Notes under the pieces: model-generated | Seen by the model: the letters and a program-made list of their open reading frames with translations, nothing else | What the model was told of the DNA's origin: nothing | Database searches by the model: none | In this document: positions 26,001-35,198 of the stretch, in pieces | Layout of the letters: each line of letters begins with the position of its first letter | How positions within the stretch are numbered: position 1 is the first letter of the stretch | DNA from: Spirosoma spitsbergense DSM 19989 | GTDB lineage: Bacteria; Bacteroidota; Bacteroidia; Cytophagales; Spirosomataceae | Direction: 5' to 3' | Assembly: GCF_000374085.1 (NCBI RefSeq) | Contig: NZ_KB893499.1 | Coordinates: 62,001-126,000, forward strand | DNA length: 64,000 bases | Program-made: the position numbers and the translations under genes

Positions 26001-26798
26001 TTACAACCATTGCTCGCGCAGAATGCCATTTAGTTTTTCGTACGGAATCGTGACCTGAACCGGTCCTACAGCGTAAGCGGCTATTTCGTACGGATTGTAA
26101 TAGAAAATCAGGCCATTGCGGGTCGTACCAACGTTATCAGGTAGAAAGAAATGACCGTCGCGCAGAAAATACCCTTCTTCCTCCAGGTTGGCATTCGGCT
26201 CTATTTTCTGCTGTTGCCGGAAGGCTTGCTCTAATAGGCCAAGCAGGGCCGTGGTATCCTCAACCATATCGTCCAGCGTCAGCAGCCTTCCTGTTTTTCG
26301 ATCAAACGTATAAAAACTCAGGCTTGAGTTGGGGTGAGCACCACCCATATAAGCATACGTTTCAACCTTTACGGTCAGGGCTTTCGCGCTTGAATGAACG
26401 GTATCAGCTCTGGTCTCCAGTTGCCAGCAGCCGCTCAGGCTTCCCATATCTTTCCGCACCGCTTCATAATCCAGCGCAAACAGGGAAGCGGCCTTGTTCA
26501 GGTTAGTTTTCGCGTCAGGATTATTGGCCACCGTTGTACTATCGAGCCAGCCGGTCAGGCTGTTAACGGCTATCAGGTGGAGACTATCATTAATTTTTCG
26601 GGCACCTTCGGTATCATCCTTCAGCAACATATAAGATACGGATACATCAACACCGGTATTACTGGTACTGTCGCAGCGCGTTGCTCCGCCAAAAGTGTAT
26701 TGTTGTCGTACTAAGGATGGAGGACCCGACTGCGTTAAATGACAGGCTGACAAAAAACTCAACAAACCGAAAAAGACCGGCACAAAACAGAACTTCAT
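26001..26798 (-). CDS. DUF3298/DUF4163 lipoprotein (RsiV-like sensor fold)
   Basis: A 265-residue lipoprotein (FCFVPVFFGLLSFLSAC lipobox, Cys about 19). The first half (about 30-130) is a DUF4163-like alpha/beta domain; the second half contains ETYAYMGGAHPNSSLSFYTF, then DRKTGRLLTLDDMVEDT and LIFYYNPYEIAAYAVGPVQV, which define DUF3298, the extracytoplasmic domain of RsiV. In Bacillus, RsiV binds lysozyme; in Bacteroidota such proteins are usually free lipoproteins of unknown ligand. It lies downstream of the LytTR pair on the same strand, separated by 86 bases. A link to cell-wall sensing is possible but not shown. Confidence 0.82.
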   Translation of the reverse strand: MKFCFVPVFFGLLSFLSACHLTQSGPPSLVRQQYTFGGATRCDSTSNTGVDVSVSYMLLKDDTEGARKINDSLHLIAVNSLTGWLDSTTVANNPDAKTNLNKAASLFALDYEAVRKDMGSLSGCWQLETRADTVHSSAKALTVKVETYAYMGGAHPNSSLSFYTFDRKTGRLLTLDDMVEDTTALLGLLEQAFRQQQKIEPNANLEEEGYFLRDGHFFLPDNVGTTRNGLIFYYNPYEIAAYAVGPVQVTIPYEKLNGILREQWL

Positions 26799-26884
26799 AA
26801 CGATAAAATATGGTAATAAGAGGAAGTCAGGTATAAACGAGTTAACAACTGGCTAACTACCCAATTTCATCCGATTATCCTTCG

Positions 26885-27619
26885 CTACAAACTTAGCAAA
26901 TCTTTGAACCGAATAGCCTGCCGCCGACTAATTTCAATCTTGTCGCCCCCACGTAATGTTACCAGCAGCCCCCCGCTAAACCAGGGTTCAATTTTTTCAA
27001 TCCATTGCAGGTTGATGATGTGTTTGCGGTTAGCCCGAAAAAAAGTGCTGGGGTTGAGCCGGTCTTCAAGAGCGTTTAACGATTTCAGGACCAGTGGTTT
27101 CTGATCATCGAAATAGAGCCGGACGTAATTACCCATGGATTCAAACAACCGAACTTTTCCCAGTTTGACGAACCAGCATTTTTCCCCATCCTTCACGAAT
27201 ACCTGATCGTTTTCGCCCAGAACCTTTGAGGAAGTTCCTGGAAATGACCCCGCATTTTCGGGAATGTGCTGTTCTTCCTCAACCCGGAGAATGGCTTCCG
27301 ACAGCCGGGCCAGTTCGATGGGTTTGAGCAGGTAATCGAGCGCATTGAACTCGAAGGCTTTGATGGCGTATTCATCAAAAGCCGTTGTAAAAATTACTTC
27401 AGGAGTTTTGCCTTCAATAGACTGAAGCAACTCAAAGCCGTTTTTACCCGGCATCTGAATATCCAAAAACAGGAGTTCCGGCTCCAGTTCATCAATCATT
27501 CCCAATGCCTCATCAGCATTGGCCGCTTCGCCAATAATCTGAATTTTGGGGAAGTTTTCGAGTAGCCGACGTAGTTCATTACGAGCCAGGCGCTCATCGT
27601 CAATGATAAGGGTTTTCAT
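26885..27619 (-). CDS. LytTR-family response regulator
   Basis: A 244-residue regulator. The receiver domain (1-120) has the acidic pair in MKTLIIDDERLARNELRRLL, the phosphorylated Asp in LLFLDIQMPGKNGFELL (about 54) and the Lys of LLKPIELARL. The LytTR DNA-binding domain (about 140-240) has VFVKDGEKCWFVKLGKVRLF, SMGNYVRLYF, FFRANRKHIINLQWIEKIEP and LLVTLRGGDKIEISRRQ. It should bind direct repeats as a dimer. The cognate kinase is immediately upstream, 93 bases away. Target genes are not known; the DUF3298 lipoprotein just downstream is a candidate by position. Assignment is firm. Confidence 0.95.
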   Translation of the reverse strand: MKTLIIDDERLARNELRRLLENFPKIQIIGEAANADEALGMIDELEPELLFLDIQMPGKNGFELLQSIEGKTPEVIFTTAFDEYAIKAFEFNALDYLLKPIELARLSEAILRVEEEQHIPENAGSFPGTSSKVLGENDQVFVKDGEKCWFVKLGKVRLFESMGNYVRLYFDDQKPLVLKSLNALEDRLNPSTFFRANRKHIINLQWIEKIEPWFSGGLLVTLRGGDKIEISRRQAIRFKDLLSL

Positions 27620-27712
27620 GTAAAAGTCAGTTGTTCAGCTAATTAGCTGGTAAATTGTGGTGAGTTAATTGAGGAGTCGATCAGTTGGGTACGATGAGCC
27701 AGTATTAACTGA

Positions 27713-28780
27713 CTAACGCTCTAACTGACTGACTGATTTTCGGAACATGCCCTCCGATTGGGCGGGAATCAATATGTCGGCACATACGATAGCTTCGTCT
27801 TCCTGAAAAATCTGAAAATGGGCATCCGGTCCGTAGAGCAGTTCGAGCCGCTGGGCGGTGTTGGCCAGTCCAAAGCCGCCCGATGCTTCTTTATCGCCCA
27901 GCACACCGGTATTTCGGATAACGATATGTAGTTTGTCGGTACTGATGCTGCTGTGTACTTCCACGAATCCCCCCTTAATGGCGGTGGACACCCCGTGCTT
28001 GATGGCATTTTCGACCAGCGTTTGCAGCATCATGGGAGGAACCTGCCAGAACAGGGTTCGCCCGTCGATATCGATATACGAGGTTAGCCGGTCTTCATAC
28101 CGGACCTTTTCCAGTGCCAGATAGTCTTCTACCGTTTTAATTTCTTCCCGTAATTCAACCGTTTTTCGGCGGTCGGCCAGCAGCGAATTTCGCAGTAAAT
28201 TGGACAGTTGCGTAATACTTTGCTGGGCCTTAACGGGGTTTTCGTGCACCAGTGCCCGAATACTGTTCAGGGCGTTGAATACAAAATGAGGATTTAACTG
28301 GGAGCGCAACACCTTAGCCTCTGTTTCGCGGATGCTGGTTTTGAGGAGTATCTTCTCAATTTCGGCGTTTCTATTCTGCTCTACATAATGGTAGGCGGTA
28401 TAGGTAAGCACCCAGGCCAGCATACTTTTACCCCAGTTCAATATGTAGCCAAAAAACAGAAAGGGTTCGCCAACCAGGTGCTGCGGTACAATAATCTTAT
28501 CGATGGGCATGTTGACCATCGTCATAATCAGGGCCAGCACCAGAATGGAAAGCAGCACGCGGGGTGCTATCTGAAAGAAGGGAAGCCGTACCCAGTTCCA
28601 CCGACGAATCATTAGTCGATAGAGGTGAGTGAGGGTAATTCCCAGAAAAATATTGGCAATGGCCAGGTAAAGCACGTCAACGTCAAAGCCATCCTCAAAC
28701 AAATAGCCCACGTACTCCACCGCAAGAAGGAGCGACCAGCCAAAAATCTGACAGAACCAGTATATTTTCTGCTTTGACAT
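27713..28780 (-). CDS. LytS/YehU-type sensor histidine kinase
   Basis: A 355-residue kinase from the ATG at 28780 (MSKQKIYWFCQIFGW); an ATG at 28798 would add six residues. Four transmembrane helices fill residues 1-140, without a large extracytoplasmic sensor. The His_kinase domain has LRSQLNPHFVFNALNSIRAL with the phosphorylated His (about 172), and the ATPase N-box PPMMLQTLVENAIKHGV (about 255), with GGFGLANTAQRLELLYG as G-box. It should phosphorylate the LytTR regulator encoded just downstream. The signal is unknown; short helix-only sensors may read membrane state. Assignment is firm. Confidence 0.93.
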   Translation of the reverse strand: MSKQKIYWFCQIFGWSLLLAVEYVGYLFEDGFDVDVLYLAIANIFLGITLTHLYRLMIRRWNWVRLPFFQIAPRVLLSILVLALIMTMVNMPIDKIIVPQHLVGEPFLFFGYILNWGKSMLAWVLTYTAYHYVEQNRNAEIEKILLKTSIRETEAKVLRSQLNPHFVFNALNSIRALVHENPVKAQQSITQLSNLLRNSLLADRRKTVELREEIKTVEDYLALEKVRYEDRLTSYIDIDGRTLFWQVPPMMLQTLVENAIKHGVSTAIKGGFVEVHSSISTDKLHIVIRNTGVLGDKEASGGFGLANTAQRLELLYGPDAHFQIFQEDEAIVCADILIPAQSEGMFRKSVSQLER

Positions 28781-28921
28781 ACACCTTTTCTCAGCCACCT
28801 ATCAGCAGTAACCAGACGAATATACGGGCTTCAGCCGGCAAACCAGTTCATCCATTAACGAATGGATAAATAGAGGTATTACCGGACATATGGGACTGTT
28901 GACTGGTAACCAGACAGATTA

Positions 28922-29557
28922 CTACATCAGTGCCAGTGACAGCAGGTGAGCTGTATCATTGGCCTGTTCAACCGTAAACCGGGATGACTCGTACTGATAG
29001 CCGATTTTGTACAGGCACAGGTTACTATGCTCGAACTGATCCATATCAGATAAAGGCCTGTTAGTAAGCCAGCAGAGTAGAATACGCATGGCCCTACCGT
29101 GCATGGCTACCAGAATGGTTTCTTCTTCCGGGTGCGAGAGAATAACATCCAGGGCTATTTTTTGCCGGGCGGCTACCTCGTCGGGGCTTTCCCCCTGATC
29201 CGTGGTTTTGGCCGTGTCCCCCGACGACCAGGCTTCGATCAGGTCCCGGTAATATTCATTATCCAGATTACCGGGAATTTTACCTTCCATCACGCCCCAG
29301 CAAATTTCGTTTAGCCCGGTCAGTTTTTCGTACGGTATGCCCAGGTCAATGAATGGCTGGGCGGTCTGGTGCGTACGTTTCAATCCGGAAATATAAATTT
29401 TGCTGAAGGGTACGTGCTGGTAGGCCTGGAAAAAGGCTTGTGCCTGCGCCTGTCCCATGTCGTTAAGGTCTGAATCTACCCCGCTTCCCTGCACGACTCC
29501 CCGCCTGTTGTAATCCGTTTCGCCGTGGCGAATCAGATATATTGTTTTTTGTATCAA
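28922..29557 (-). CDS. Histidine phosphatase superfamily protein
   Basis: The TTG at 29557 is preferred as start (211 residues; LIQKTIYLIRHGETDYNRRG at once gives the RHG catalytic motif), with a purine-rich AAAGGA upstream. An ATG at 29638 would add 27 residues that look non-coding. Catalytic residues: His in RHGE, Arg of SGLKRTHQTAQPF, Glu of LTGLNEICWGVMEGKI and second His in LVAMHGRAMRILLCWL. It is a 2,3-bisphosphoglycerate-mutase-like phosphatase, of the cobC/phosphoserine phosphatase type. The substrate cannot be told from sequence. It is divergent from the hotdog thioesterase gene. Confidence 0.85.
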   Translation of the reverse strand: MIQKTIYLIRHGETDYNRRGVVQGSGVDSDLNDMGQAQAQAFFQAYQHVPFSKIYISGLKRTHQTAQPFIDLGIPYEKLTGLNEICWGVMEGKIPGNLDNEYYRDLIEAWSSGDTAKTTDQGESPDEVAARQKIALDVILSHPEEETILVAMHGRAMRILLCWLTNRPLSDMDQFEHSNLCLYKIGYQYESSRFTVEQANDTAHLLSLALM

Positions 29558-29721
29558 ACCTATTCCTTTGCTAACCGATAATTTTTCCCAAAATTGGCCC
29601 GTAAAATTACACAAAAACGGTTCATTAACCTGTTTCAAAGGCTAAGTTTCGGTGTTGTCATAAGCCGACAACTCGTTTGTCAACCTCACCCGAAACGTTA
29701 ATCTCCAAACCAAAAACGACA

Positions 29722-30138
29722 ATGAAAGCAGGCTTCGACCTAAATGCGCTTGATTTTATTCATACCGATTCCCTGGGCAAGCACCTCGGAATTGAGTTCA
29801 TGGAAGCCGGAGAGGGCTACCTGACTGCCCGAATGCCCGTTGATAACCGCACGCGGCAACCATTCGGTATTCTGCACGGTGGGGCATCGGTGGTGCTGGC
29901 CGAAACGCTGGGCAGTGTAGCCTCCTGGATGCTGCTGGACGACCCCTCAACCCAACGTGCCGTGGGGCTGGAAATTAATGCCAATCACATTCGCTCCGTT
30001 CGGGAAGGCTGGGTCTACGGTCGCTGCACCCCCATCCATACGGGCCGCACCACTCAGGTTTGGGACATCCGAATTACCGACGAAGGCGGCAAACTGGTGT
30101 GCGTGAGCCGGTTGACGATTGCCATTATTAGTCAGTGA
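29722..30138 (+). CDS. Hotdog-fold acyl-CoA thioesterase (PaaI/MenI-like)
   Basis: A 138-residue protein from the ATG at 29722; a TTG at 29677 would add 15 polar residues. GEGYLTARMPVDNRTRQPFG is followed by ILHGGASVVLAETLGSVAS, the diagnostic segment with the catalytic Glu region of the PaaI-type hotdog fold, then GLEINANHIRSVREGWVYGR and TTQVWDIRITDEGGKLVCVS. It hydrolyses acyl-CoA thioesters in the cytoplasm. The short form is close to 1,4-dihydroxy-2-naphthoyl-CoA hydrolase of menaquinone synthesis, but no men genes are near, so the substrate is left open. The membrane protein gene follows 40 bases downstream. Confidence 0.88.
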   Translation: MKAGFDLNALDFIHTDSLGKHLGIEFMEAGEGYLTARMPVDNRTRQPFGILHGGASVVLAETLGSVASWMLLDDPSTQRAVGLEINANHIRSVREGWVYGRCTPIHTGRTTQVWDIRITDEGGKLVCVSRLTIAIISQ

Positions 30139-30178
30139 GTTGATCCATTCGACCTGTTATACAGAAACTGTTTCGTCG

Positions 30179-31210
30179 ATGAATCATCAGCAAAGAAGTG
30201 TGTTCACCATGAGCCGTACCCGTATGTTGTGGCAAACGGCCGGAACACTGCTGGCAATCATAGCGCTGGTAATCATTCCTGCTGGTATCGCGTTCAGTGA
30301 TGCGCGCTACCCCGACCTGTCGATACTGCCCATTTTCTGGGTGCTGGGCATCGGCTTTGTAGGGGTTATTGTTCTGCTCGAGATGAAGCCACAAACCGTT
30401 TCAATTGAACTAGGCGAAACGGGCTTTACGATAAAGAAATGGGGAAGTCGGGCTGTTTATTACCCGTACAGCGCCATCATGTCGTACAACGAGCGACGCC
30501 AGTTTGATCGTTCTTCCGCGTATGATGAGCTGACGCTGTACATGCCGACCAACTGGTTTATGCTCCGCTCCAATGTGTTCCAGGACTATCCTTACCTGAA
30601 AGCCCAACTGACGCAGTCGGCCCGGCCGGTACCCTACCGCCGGGTCATTACCCAAACCGAGCGAACGCAATTTAGGTGGTTTCTGGGTGGTCTGTCACTG
30701 GTGATTATTGCCAGTATTGTGTTTGGCTTCGTAGCGCACAATCCATCGGGGAAGAACCCCGCTCCGCTAGGGTCATTTACTGCGCAGCTTGACGAAGTAC
30801 GGGCAGTGGAAGCGAAAAGTAATTTCAAAGGCGTTTCGTTTCGGCTCAACCGCTGGCCCGACCTCTGGTTTTACGCCAGCCGGCAGGATTTTGATCAGGA
30901 TATCCAGTTTCTGCTCCGGTACATCCGCCCGAACCGGCCCGTAACGCTGCTGCTGCGGGAGAGTGATATCCAGAAGAAGCTGCTCAAAACCCAGTCGCTT
31001 ACGTTTGGCGATAAATACATCGACTACAAACGGATCGAAGTTTTCGGCATTCGTCAGGGAACTGACATCAACCTGAGCACCAGCCAGCCGGTTCGGGAGC
31101 CAACCCGTACCCATCCCTATAGATGGCTGCTTTTCTTTGGTATGCTGCTCGTGTTCTGCGGTAGTTGCTGGGTTTGGGTGGAGCAACAGCCATTGATTCG
31201 GGCGAGTTGA
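30179..31210 (+). CDS. Membrane protein of unknown function, PH-like soluble parts
   Basis: A 343-residue protein from the ATG at 30179 (MNHQQRSVFTMSRTRMLWQT). Two helices near residues 15-40 and 45-70, then a soluble beta-rich segment (VSIELGETGFTIKKWGSRAV, YYPYSAIMSYNERRQFD), a third helix near 185-205, a second soluble segment, and a final helix near 315-335. The segment after the second helix resembles the small PH-like domains (bPH) found in membrane proteins, from its beta pattern only. No catalytic motif is seen. It may be in the same transcript as the thioesterase (40 bases downstream). I do not recognise the family. Confidence 0.6.
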   Translation: MNHQQRSVFTMSRTRMLWQTAGTLLAIIALVIIPAGIAFSDARYPDLSILPIFWVLGIGFVGVIVLLEMKPQTVSIELGETGFTIKKWGSRAVYYPYSAIMSYNERRQFDRSSAYDELTLYMPTNWFMLRSNVFQDYPYLKAQLTQSARPVPYRRVITQTERTQFRWFLGGLSLVIIASIVFGFVAHNPSGKNPAPLGSFTAQLDEVRAVEAKSNFKGVSFRLNRWPDLWFYASRQDFDQDIQFLLRYIRPNRPVTLLLRESDIQKKLLKTQSLTFGDKYIDYKRIEVFGIRQGTDINLSTSQPVREPTRTHPYRWLLFFGMLLVFCGSCWVWVEQQPLIRAS

Positions 31211-31308
31211 TGGCACTACTTTACAACAGCGTATATAGAGGTACGTACCGACTCTGGCTGATGAGTAATAACTATAGGTAACTGGCTGCCTTTCGGGAGC
31301 CATAGTAG

Positions 31309-31352
31309 ATAATGCATAAGTAGAAATACTGTGTATACAACTTACGCATTAT
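31309..31352. promoter_or_regulatory. Imperfect dyad upstream of the metalloprotease gene
   Basis: ATAATGCATAAGT (31309-31321) pairs with ACTTACGCATTAT (31340-31352), 12 of 13 positions, loop 18. It lies 38 bases before the start and just before a TACCTTTA element (31363-31370, one base from TAnnTTTG). It could be an operator, or a terminator for the gene before it. Confidence 0.4.
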
Positions 31353-31390
31353 AGTTTATAACTACCTTTACAACTTCACTACAAACAAAC

Positions 31391-34300
31391 TTGTATATGC
31401 ACCTAAAATTCTACGTAAGAATAAGTCTTACGGGACTCCTTCTAACCATGATTTCGTTCATGGTGAAGGCGCAGAACACTTTTTTCGAACCTGTTGCCAC
31501 AGGGCAGCTTCGCACTGCAGCTCCCCTGGCCGCTACTATTCAGAAGTACACGCTCTATAAACTCAAAACAACGGAGTTACGCAACTATCTGGCGAAGGCT
31601 CCGCTCGAATTTCAGCGTCGATCTACCCCCTTACAGCTGGATATCCCCCTGCCTGATGGTACTGTAGAAACGTTTGCGATGAGCGAATCGCCAATCCTGT
31701 CCCCTGCGGTAGCCGCTGCCCACCCCGACATTAAAACGTATACGGGAACGGGTCTTGTTCATCGTAGCTACACAATTCGGCTGAGCTTTACGAATAGCGG
31801 CTTTGACGCCATTATTCTGGGGGTCGACAACGATGCGGTTTATTACACCAAAGCGGTAGCCGACCCTGCTGACCAGGTTTATGTAACGTACTTTGCCCGG
31901 GACGCCAAAAAGTCCGATACGGCAAGGCCATCCAACGCATCCGGTAAGTGTGGCAGCAATGGCCCAATGGTGGATAGTAAAGACGAACCATTGATTAACC
32001 AAAGTCGACTCAGAGCAGCTCAGAATAATACTGGTACTACCCTGCGAACCTTTCGGCTAGCAATGGCAGCAACCGGGGAGTTTACGCAGCAAAAGGGGGG
32101 CGGAAACGTCACCAACGCCTTCAACGCACTGGTAGCCTACGTAAACCGGATGAACGCGGTGTACCGGGTTGAACTGAGTGTGGCCTTTACGCTTGTGAGT
32201 GGCACCAACCTGGTGTATCCCGATGCCAACACAGACCCGTACACGAATGCCGACCAGGGAAAAATGCTGGATGAAAACCAGGCGAATCTTACAAATACAA
32301 TTGGAGCGGCTAACTACGATGTTGGCCATATCCTGGGCACCGCTGGTGGTTCAGGAGGGGGCGTAGCTGTGTCGCCGTCCGTTTGTAAAGATGACGTCAA
32401 AGCACAGGGTGTTTCCGGTGTAGGCGACGGCTCTTTTGCCGCTGTTTTCGACGACCAGTTAATTAGTCACGAAGTTGGGCATCAGTTCGGCATGAGCCAT
32501 ACGTTCAACAGCAGCCTCCCGGTTTGTACAACGCGTGAAGCCAACACGTCCGTAGAACCTGGTGCCGGTACAACCATCATGAGCTACGGCTATACCTGTG
32601 ATAACGCCACGGGCAATGATAACTACGAAACCCCTGCCTATCAGCCTTTTCTCAATTTTCACACCGTTAGCTACAGCCAGGCGGCTGCGTATATCAGCAC
32701 GCTTACCTGTTTCTCAGCAACAACGCTGGCTAACGCCGTTCCGGTGATTGGTACATTTCCTGCCAACACCAACATCCCTAAATCAACGCCCTTCGAACTA
32801 GCCGGAACAGCCACCGACGCCGATGCCAATGATGTACTCAGTTACTCCTGGGAGGGTACCAATGTGGGTACGGTCGTGCCTGATGCCACTACGCTGTCCA
32901 ACATGGCCATGCCGCCTTTTTTCCGGAGTTATCCTCCTGTAAATTCCGGCACCCGGGTCTTTCCACGCCTATCGGCCATTCTGGATGGTACTAACTACGC
33001 AAAAGGCGACAAGTTACCATCGGTGGGGATTGCTACTACGCACCGGCTGACCGTACGCGATAATGTAGGCGGCCTTTCTTACCAGACCGTTACGGTAACG
33101 GTTGATGGCAATTCGGGACCATTTCTGGAAACGACCAATCTATCGGGTTCGTATCCGGGCAATTCTACTCAAACCATAACCTGGAGTGTCAACAACACAA
33201 CGGCTCCACCAGTCAGTTGCGCCAATGTCAACATCCTGTTATCCACGGATGGCGGTCTGACATTTCCCACTACCCTACTGGCCAACACACCAAATGACGG
33301 GAGTGAGCCGGTTATACTTCCCGAAGTATTGACCAGTAAAGCGCGGATTAAGGTGAGCAGCAGCAACAATGTTTTCTTTGACATATCGAACGCTAACTTT
33401 TCGATAACCGCCCCCGTTCCAGCTGTACTGGTAGCTAACCTGACGGCCAACCCAACCACGTTGTTGACAACGGACAACACATCGCTGTCGGCAACGGCAT
33501 CGGGTGGTACTGGTCCTTATACGTATGCGTTTAGTGGACCGGGCACCATCGCGCCAACGGGTAATACCGCCACCGTATCAGGCTTACCAGCAGGGATACA
33601 GTCCTTAACCGTAACCGTTACGGATGCTACAGCGCCTACCAACCAGACCGTTACGGCTACGGTATCCGTAACGGTTAACGCGCCAGCGGTTCCGATTATC
33701 AGTACGGATAGCCCTGATCCCATTGCCGGCGAAGGCACCGCCCCCGCTCCCACTGCGCAATCGGCTGGTTTACGGGCTAGACTACGGGTTGCTGAAAATG
33801 CCCAATCCGATTTTGACCCCGGCATTTTGCGTTTCCAGCGTAATGATACCAGGGGAGTACTGGTCATCCACTACGAGGTAGGAGGAACGGCAACCGGTGG
33901 CGACGACTACGTTGGCCTGCCTGGTTCAGCTACTTTTGTGGATGGACAGTCGGAAGTACTCGTGGAAGTTGATCCTATTGAGGACGACGTATACGAAGGC
34001 GACGAAACGGTCATTGTAACCCTCATTGATGAGGCTGATTATGATCCAGATCCGAATGAGACGACGGCAACGATCACCATTCGGGATAACGATACTCCAC
34101 CAACGGGTACTTTTTCTATTACGGGTGTGACGATGATGAGCTGTCAGACCATCTCTGCCGGTGAGCGCATGCTTAGCTTCACCCCCCAGTACAGCGGGGC
34201 CACGACCGACCCCATCAGTTTCTCAGTAGCCAACGAGATGCTGCCTACCACGGCTCCAGGGCCCTACTCGCTGCGGGTTTACACCGACAACCCAACCATT

Positions 34301-34945
34301 ACGCTGGTGGCGAAACAGCTGGCGAACCAGGCTACATACCCCTACAACTGGCTAGCGGCCTGTGGCACCCCAACACCGCCTACACCAACGGGTACCTTTT
34401 CTATCACGGGTGTGACGATGGTAAGCTGTCAGACCATCTCTGCCGGTGAGCGCATGCTTAGCTTCACCCCCCAGTACAGCGGGGCCACGACCGACCCTAT
34501 CAGTTTCTCAGTAGCCAACGAGATGCTGCCTACCACGGCTCCGGGCCCTTACTCGCTGCGGGTTTACACCGATAATCCAACCATTACGCTGGTGGCGAAA
34601 CAGCTGGCCAATCAGGCTACATACCCCTACAACTGGCTGGCGGCCTGTACCAACAGTGCAAGCGCCCGGCAGGGAAGTTCTCAGGAGGGTATCGGGCTAC
34701 AGGTTCGGGTGTTAGGCAATCCGGTGGAGAATCGAATGGCTGAAGTCGAAATTAGCGGTGTAGCCGGACAATCTGTTCAGGTAATGCTCATTGACCTACA
34801 GGGCCGGTTGCTACATCAGCAACGTGTTGGCGAGGCCACTTTCAGGGAACGGGTGAGTGTACCCCTCGGCTCAGGCAAAGGTGTTCTACTCCTACAGGTT
34901 AGTACGACTACCCAGCAACAGCTGGTTAGATTAGTAAAACCTTAA
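31391..34945 (+). CDS. Secreted T9SS metalloprotease with Calx-beta and duplicated domains
   Basis: An 1184-residue secreted protein; ATGs at 31391 and 31397 give a signal peptide ending near FMVKAQ. The catalytic domain (about 220-440) has HEVGHQFGMSH, the HExxHxxGxxH zinc motif of reprolysin-like (M12B-type) metalloproteases, and TTIMSYGY as the Met-turn. Then come Ig-like repeats (about 455-760), a Calx-beta domain (about 800-895; YEVGGTATGGDDYVGLPGSA, EGDETVIVTL), two nearly identical 95-residue repeats (about 905-1085) and a T9SS C-terminal sorting domain (LGNPVENRMAEVEISGVAG). It should be exported through the type IX system and fixed or released at the surface, probably to degrade extracellular protein. 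A long N-terminal prodomain is likely. Confidence 0.9.
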   Translation: MYMHLKFYVRISLTGLLLTMISFMVKAQNTFFEPVATGQLRTAAPLAATIQKYTLYKLKTTELRNYLAKAPLEFQRRSTPLQLDIPLPDGTVETFAMSESPILSPAVAAAHPDIKTYTGTGLVHRSYTIRLSFTNSGFDAIILGVDNDAVYYTKAVADPADQVYVTYFARDAKKSDTARPSNASGKCGSNGPMVDSKDEPLINQSRLRAAQNNTGTTLRTFRLAMAATGEFTQQKGGGNVTNAFNALVAYVNRMNAVYRVELSVAFTLVSGTNLVYPDANTDPYTNADQGKMLDENQANLTNTIGAANYDVGHILGTAGGSGGGVAVSPSVCKDDVKAQGVSGVGDGSFAAVFDDQLISHEVGHQFGMSHTFNSSLPVCTTREANTSVEPGAGTTIMSYGYTCDNATGNDNYETPAYQPFLNFHTVSYSQAAAYISTLTCFSATTLANAVPVIGTFPANTNIPKSTPFELAGTATDADANDVLSYSWEGTNVGTVVPDATTLSNMAMPPFFRSYPPVNSGTRVFPRLSAILDGTNYAKGDKLPSVGIATTHRLTVRDNVGGLSYQTVTVTVDGNSGPFLETTNLSGSYPGNSTQTITWSVNNTTAPPVSCANVNILLSTDGGLTFPTTLLANTPNDGSEPVILPEVLTSKARIKVSSSNNVFFDISNANFSITAPVPAVLVANLTANPTTLLTTDNTSLSATASGGTGPYTYAFSGPGTIAPTGNTATVSGLPAGIQSLTVTVTDATAPTNQTVTATVSVTVNAPAVPIISTDSPDPIAGEGTAPAPTAQSAGLRARLRVAENAQSDFDPGILRFQRNDTRGVLVIHYEVGGTATGGDDYVGLPGSATFVDGQSEVLVEVDPIEDDVYEGDETVIVTLIDEADYDPDPNETTATITIRDNDTPPTGTFSITGVTMMSCQTISAGERMLSFTPQYSGATTDPISFSVANEMLPTTAPGPYSLRVYTDNPTITLVAKQLANQATYPYNWLAACGTPTPPTPTGTFSITGVTMVSCQTISAGERMLSFTPQYSGATTDPISFSVANEMLPTTAPGPYSLRVYTDNPTITLVAKQLANQATYPYNWLAACTNSASARQGSSQEGIGLQVRVLGNPVENRMAEVEISGVAGQSVQVMLIDLQGRLLHQQRVGEATFRERVSVPLGSGKGVLLLQVSTTTQQQLVRLVKP
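34101..34648 (+). repeat. Two 263-base tandem copies inside the metalloprotease gene
   Basis: Copies at 34101-34363 and 34386-34648 (offset 285 bases, 95 codons) differ at about 12 positions by my count, roughly 95% identity. All but one codon change (Met to Val after GVTM) are synonymous. Each encodes TGTFSITGVTM, the Cys of SCQTI, an AGERMLSFTPQYSGATT segment and PYNWLAAC. Confidence 0.9.
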
Positions 34946-34974
34946 AGGCTTAAACCAGTAAGTAGCATTAAATA

Positions 34975-35011
34975 CAACAGGTCCTGTTTCTTTGAGAGAC
35001 AGGACCTGTTG
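34975..35011 (+). terminator. Terminator after the metalloprotease
   Basis: A 13-bp perfect stem (CAACAGGTCCTGT, 34975-34987; complement 34999-35011) around an 11-base loop, followed by TTGTTT. It separates the protease from the malic enzyme gene. Confidence 0.8.
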
Positions 35012-35198
35012 TTGTTTCCCCATCGTTCAGCCAGGGCACACTTACGTCACCATTACTATTTATAGCACCCCCCTACCGGACTGAGGCTTCCTGAACTAAC
35101 CCAGCGGGTCCAGGGGAGATTAATATGCCACCCGGCTAAGATTTTCCGTACCTTCGCCCTCCGGTTACGGGCAACAACTCGTCCGCGACCACCGATCT

